NCBI RefSeq assembly: GCF_004028155.1
Contig: NZ_SBII01000005.1
Coordinates: 1 to 64,000 of the forward strand
Reading direction: 5' to 3'
DNA from: Flavobacterium cerinum
GTDB taxonomy: Bacteria > Bacteroidota > Bacteroidia > Flavobacteriales > Flavobacteriaceae
DNA: 64,000 bases
The translations under genes and the position numbers were made by a program. Positions 60,609-64,000 of this stretch are shown piece after piece (position 1 is the first letter of the stretch; each line of letters begins with the position of its first letter). Below the pieces are notes generated by a model. That model did no database searches. It had not been told where the DNA came from and saw nothing but the letters and a program-made list of their open reading frames with translations.

Positions 60609-62174
60609 ATGGAAAGAGAAGACGAAGTTGAGGACAGAAAAGAGCTGTACCGTTATCAAAAAGAAGATATAGATGCCATTTTTGAGAAGTTTGAAGGCAA
60701 GCCTGACAATTTCCATTTGCTTTACCAGCTCCCTACAGGAGGTGGTAAGACGGTTATATTTTCTGAAATTGCACGACGTTATATTGAAAAATATCAACGA
60801 AAGGTACTCGTATTAACACATAGAATTGAATTAAGTAAGCAAACGTCTAAAATGCTGAAAAGCTTTGGCGTAAAAAACACAGTTATTGATAGTAGTCTTA
60901 AGGATTTACCTTATGATAATGATTTCTCGTGTTATGTTGCTATGGTCGAAACACTTAATAATCGTCTTAAAGATAAAAAATTCCACATGGATTATGTGGG
61001 GTTGGTTATTGTGGATGAGGCACATTATAATTCATTCCGTAAACTGTTTACTTATTTTAAAAATTCAATTTTTTTAGGTGTAACGGCAACTCCATTAAGT
61101 TCTAATGTAGAACTTCCAATGTATGAAACGTACTCTGAGCTAATAGTTGGTGAACCAATTCAATCTCTTATTAATAAGAACTATTTGGCAAAAGCCGAAA
61201 TGTTTGGTTATGATGTGGAACTTACATCATTAAAACTGGGTATTAATGGTGATTATACTGTAGGGTCTTCCGATGAGTTGTACTCACGTTCTGCAATGCA
61301 GGATCTCTTATTGCATTCTTATGAAGCCAGAGCTAAAGGAAAGAAAACACTTATTTTTAATAATGGTATTGTTACTTCAGTGTATGTTTATGAAACATTT
61401 AAAGCAGCAGGTCTACCTATAAAACATCTTGACAATAAAACACCGGATATTGAGCGAAAGAAAATATTGACATGGTTTAAGAAAACACCTGATGCGATTT
61501 TAACATCGGTTTCAATTCTTACCACAGGATTTGATGAGCCTACTGTTGAGGCTATTATTCTTAATAGAGCTACACGATCACTTACGCTTTACTATCAAAT
61601 GATAGGACGTGGGTCCCGTAAGCTGCCGGAAAAAGATATTTTTACTGTAATTGATTTAGGCAATAACGCACAGCGCTTTGGGTTGTGGAGTGATCCTATA
61701 GACTGGCAGTATATATTCCGTCATCCTGAACAGTTTTTAGAAAATATCCGCACAGATGCTGAAATTGAAAGCTATCATGTGTATGAAATGACAGACGAAG
61801 TTCGTGCTAAGTTTAATAAAAGCGCCGATGTTTTGTTTAATGTTGAAGAAGAATATAAACTGGCTATGGATCAGCAGTTACGACCTAAAGTTGTTATTGA
61901 AAAATCCATTCGTCAGCACGCTGTAATGTGTATAGAGAATACAGAAAGCATTGCCGAAGCACGTAAACTTTCCAGAGTATTGGATCCGGATATTGAATAT
62001 CGTGTTAAGCAGTTTACTAAGTTTTTAGCAAAAACCACCAAGAATTATAAAGAGTGGCTTATAGAAGATTATAAAAATAAGCTTACGGTACTAATAGGAA
62101 GTTTATTTATTAAATACCAAGTGTTTGATGATGAAGAAGACGAGGAAGACCCTGTCGAATTGAAAGAATTATAA
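60609..62174 (+). CDS. DEAD/DEAH-box helicase (SF2)
   Basis: From ATG 60609 the product is 521 residues; a GTG at 60591 is part of the -7 box TAATTTTG (60584-60591) and is not used. SF2 motifs are seen in order: Q-like motif ELYRYQKEDIDAIF, Walker A PTGGGKT (about 42-48), VIVDEAH (about 134-140), GVTATPL, and the C-terminal helicase motifs TGFDEPTVEAIILNR and QMIGRGSR. It is a stand-alone DEAH helicase with a short acidic tail (DDEEDEEDPVE). Its substrate (DNA or RNA) is not established. Confidence 0.88.
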   Translation: MEREDEVEDRKELYRYQKEDIDAIFEKFEGKPDNFHLLYQLPTGGGKTVIFSEIARRYIEKYQRKVLVLTHRIELSKQTSKMLKSFGVKNTVIDSSLKDLPYDNDFSCYVAMVETLNNRLKDKKFHMDYVGLVIVDEAHYNSFRKLFTYFKNSIFLGVTATPLSSNVELPMYETYSELIVGEPIQSLINKNYLAKAEMFGYDVELTSLKLGINGDYTVGSSDELYSRSAMQDLLLHSYEARAKGKKTLIFNNGIVTSVYVYETFKAAGLPIKHLDNKTPDIERKKILTWFKKTPDAILTSVSILTTGFDEPTVEAIILNRATRSLTLYYQMIGRGSRKLPEKDIFTVIDLGNNAQRFGLWSDPIDWQYIFRHPEQFLENIRTDAEIESYHVYEMTDEVRAKFNKSADVLFNVEEEYKLAMDQQLRPKVVIEKSIRQHAVMCIENTESIAEARKLSRVLDPDIEYRVKQFTKFLAKTTKNYKEWLIEDYKNKLTVLIGSLFIKYQVFDDEEDEEDPVELKEL

Positions 62175-62188
62175 TTATTTGTTACGTT

Positions 62189-62216
62189 AAGCTGCCTTAA
62201 AAAAGGCGGCTTTTCT
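62189..62216 (+). terminator. Terminator after the helicase gene
   Basis: AAGCTGCCTT and AAGGCGGCTT pair with one mismatch/G-U around a short A-rich loop, followed by TTCTGTTTTT. Confidence 0.65.
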
Positions 62217-62405
62217 GTTTTTATATAGTTTATACTTAATCAAGATTGTCGACTAATATGTTAGCTATCAAAGTAATCACTCAATCTGTTCATGTATAAA
62301 TAAATCTTTAGCTTTAATTTAATACAATCTTATCTTATAATTAGGATTTTAGTGATTAACTTAGGTGAACAGAAATTAGCTTATAACACCTAAAATCGCA
62401 ACACC

Positions 62406-62600
62406 ATGGAACGTATTATTACTCAGCCGGGCAAGGTTAATGAGCTTAACGCCCTTTCTTATGAGCGAGCTGCTGCAGAACTTGCAGATGAAACCGAAAA
62501 AGATGAAGAGCTTTCATGTAGTCTCCTACTTAAGAATCTTTTAATGAACAATTTAAAGCTTCTTAAACTTAATGAGATAAGAGCTATTTTACTATTCTAA
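62406..62600 (+). CDS. Small hypothetical protein
   Basis: The 64-residue product is acidic and helical (NALSYERAAAELADETEKDEE) with a Leu-rich C-terminus (LLLKNLLMNNLKLLKLNEI). It stands alone, 11 bases upstream of a larger acidic gene, and could be the first gene of that pair. No family is recognised; the reading frame is supported mainly by its position and composition. Confidence 0.45.
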   Translation: MERIITQPGKVNELNALSYERAAAELADETEKDEELSCSLLLKNLLMNNLKLLKLNEIRAILLF

Positions 62601-62611
62601 TATCAATAATT

Positions 62612-62983
62612 ATGGAAAATACCGAAAAAAAACATTCGGAGGATTCTCAGGATGATGATAAAAATAAAAAAAGCAACTTCAATACTAAATCCGAAAGAGA
62701 TAAAGATATTGAGGATACGGATAAGTATTTAGCTATGGAGCAGCCTGGTGTAAAATATACTAAAGAAGTTGATCCAACCGTAAACTCTGATCAGGTAAAT
62801 TCAAGAACTACAGATAGTAGTGGAGAATGGAATGAAGAAGGAGGGAATAGTAAAAATTCTGAAGCATTTAATCAGGATGATGATATACTTAATGACAATA
62901 TAGATCTTGATGAAGACCAAAATCAATCCATCTCAAGTGATGATGACGATTTTGAAGAAAGTAATGAACGTTACACAAATTAA
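62612..62983 (+). CDS. Acidic, probably disordered protein
   Basis: The 123-residue product is dominated by Asp, Glu, Ser and Asn (DSQDDDKNKKSNFNTKSERD, DQNQSISSDDDDFEE) and is very likely disordered; no domain is recognised. It begins 11 bases after the small gene before it. A terminator follows at 63001. A regulatory or charge-scaffolding role is conceivable but not inferred from anything specific. Confidence 0.6.
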   Translation: MENTEKKHSEDSQDDDKNKKSNFNTKSERDKDIEDTDKYLAMEQPGVKYTKEVDPTVNSDQVNSRTTDSSGEWNEEGGNSKNSEAFNQDDDILNDNIDLDEDQNQSISSDDDDFEESNERYTN

Positions 62984-63000
62984 GACTTTTTAATATAAAC

Positions 63001-63034
63001 AAGAAGCCCACAAATTTATTTTGTGGGCTTCTTG
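63001..63034 (+). terminator. Rho-independent terminator
   Basis: AAGAAGCCCACAAA (63001-63014) pairs with TTTGTGGGCTTCTT (63020-63033) with a 5-base loop. It ends the small-gene pair. Confidence 0.85.
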
Positions 63035-63182
63035 TTTAATAAATTATTAAGTAAACATTCTGTAATTAATTTGTGTGAATGTTTTCAATTTGATAATTCT
63101 CAGTTATAGCTGCAATCATAATTTTACTAACATTAAATAGCCTTTTTAAAAAGGCTGGTTAAATGTTATGAGTATAAAATCA

Positions 63183-63212
63183 AAAACGTCAAAGTAAGTG
63201 CTTTGACGTTTT
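63183..63212 (-). terminator. Terminator for the maleate isomerase gene
   Basis: AAAACGTCAAAG (63183-63194) and CTTTGACGTTTT (63201-63212) pair perfectly around a 6-base loop, with a T tract on the minus strand, 16 bases after the isomerase stop codon. Confidence 0.8.
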
Positions 63213-63227
63213 AAAGAATACTATATT

Positions 63228-63983
63228 TTAATATTTTCCGCTTAATAATGCACCACCCATAGGTACTTTAGTGTCTAGTCCAAGTTTTTTAAGCATTTCG
63301 TAAGTAGTACATACTGCTGCTGAAGTTACCGGGATGCCAATCTCTTTTTCGATAGCATCAATGGCTTCTAGTGATGGCATTTGTACACAGGCAGAAACTA
63401 CAAGTACATCTACACCTTCAAGGTTAAGGCGTTTGTATATTTCCAATAAGTTTTGAGGATCCTGTGCCGCTACTTCAAGATTGTCTGCAATTTCAAGGGC
63501 AACGAAGTCAACAACCTCAAATCCCTGATGTTCTATATAATCAACAACTAGCTGAGTAAGTGGTTTCATATATGGCGTAATAACGGCTACTTTTTTTGCA
63601 CCTAATACTTTTAGTCCGTTTATTAATGCCCCGGCACTTGTAACGATTGGAGTAGGAGCGTCGTTCTTGACAGTTTCTTCGTACAGGTTAGTTTCAGATA
63701 CACAGTGGTAACCGCGTCCCATACTCATGATAGCCACAAGACAGGCGTACCCCATAACATCTACACGCGCATCAGATAGTTCCTGAGCACATTTAAGGCT
63801 CATTGCATCCATGGCTTCCAGTTCTTCTTTTGTTACTTTCTTCATGCGCATACGGCTTGAATGGAAAGTAAAACGTTCTGGAGATATGGTTTCACGAGAG
63901 CGTAATAAAGCCGGGATCTCCGTTTCCATTGTAATGTTAGAACTTGGTACGATCTGGCCTATTCTATATGTTTTCTTTGTCAT
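63228..63983 (-). CDS. maiA: Maleate cis-trans isomerase (Asp/Glu racemase superfamily)
   Basis: The 251-residue protein has the maleate isomerase signature VPSSNITMETEIPALL (about 12-27) and a conserved RMRMKKVTKEELEAMD segment. The two cysteines that act in this family are placed as expected: Cys81 in MGYACLVAIM and Cys199 in VSACVQMPSL. The enzyme isomerises maleate to fumarate, typically as the last step of nicotinate degradation; no other nicotinate gene is seen in the window. Its start is preceded by AAATGACAAAG-type context near the window end. Asp/Glu racemase activity is a remaining alternative. Confidence 0.87.
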   Translation of the reverse strand: MTKKTYRIGQIVPSSNITMETEIPALLRSRETISPERFTFHSSRMRMKKVTKEELEAMDAMSLKCAQELSDARVDVMGYACLVAIMSMGRGYHCVSETNLYEETVKNDAPTPIVTSAGALINGLKVLGAKKVAVITPYMKPLTQLVVDYIEHQGFEVVDFVALEIADNLEVAAQDPQNLLEIYKRLNLEGVDVLVVSACVQMPSLEAIDAIEKEIGIPVTSAAVCTTYEMLKKLGLDTKVPMGGALLSGKY

Positions 63984-64000
63984 TTTATTTCTATTTCAAC

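Overview
The window is a stretch of a low-GC Bacteroidota chromosome, most likely Flavobacteriaceae and probably Flavobacterium. The lineage markers are type IX secretion (PorX and several C-terminal sorting domains), an lpxC-fabZ gene fusion, a fused E1 alpha/beta 2-oxoacid dehydrogenase, a CAL67264-type small membrane protein beside ettA, SCSSDDD-type lipoproteins, and promoters with TAnnTTTG -7 boxes. No plasmid, phage or complete mobile-element genes are present, and no intact tRNA or rRNA gene was found.

Layout. 1-9.1 kb is accessory: the tail of an Imm11-type immunity gene, a carboxymuconolactone-decarboxylase-like protein, two exported proteins of unknown role, a membrane-anchored AraC regulator, a lipoprotein alpha/beta hydrolase, a frameshifted HTH/pentapeptide-repeat gene, and a gene-poor stretch (7.1-7.9 kb) with tRNA-3'-end-like remnants and repeated TGGCA words ahead of two unrecognised genes. 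9.1-22.7 kb holds transport and envelope functions: an AraC/MFS divergent pair (NimR/NimT-like), an SPFH plus zinc-ribbon pair, a cobalamin riboswitch in front of a secreted T9SS substrate, a tripartite efflux operon (TolC, HlyD, 14-TM MFS) with its AraC regulator, and alanine dehydrogenase.

22.7-33 kb is core: tsaE, porX, an HD phosphohydrolase, then lpxD, lpxC-fabZ, lpxA, efp, a second lpxD-like gene, an NTF2-like protein and sucD, joining lipid A and fatty-acid synthesis with translation. 33-48.9 kb carries a hypoxanthine-DNA glycosylase-like protein, an OmpA lipoprotein, a GT2 glycosyltransferase with a small HsdR-N-like protein, holA, ettA, envelope proteins, an LpxH-like phosphoesterase, aroC, two paralogous T9SS cargo proteins, a DCC protein, mutS2 and ung. 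48.9-64 kb holds a transglutaminase-like protein, a transporter-less substrate-binding protein, a CoA transferase, a SUI1 factor, a 2OG-Fe(II) dioxygenase, the fused E1, Nudix and thioesterase genes, an MscS channel, endonuclease V, a DEAD/DEAH helicase, small acidic proteins and a maleate isomerase.

Most of the window is ordinary chromosome. The points most worth a second look are the riboswitch-controlled T9SS protein, the scarred accessory patch at 7.1-9.05 kb, two single-base frameshifts (near 6587 and 25047-25053), a set of -7 boxes that abut start codons, and the divergent palindromic promoter at 9936-9969. All functional calls come from motif and family recognition by eye; no database search was run.
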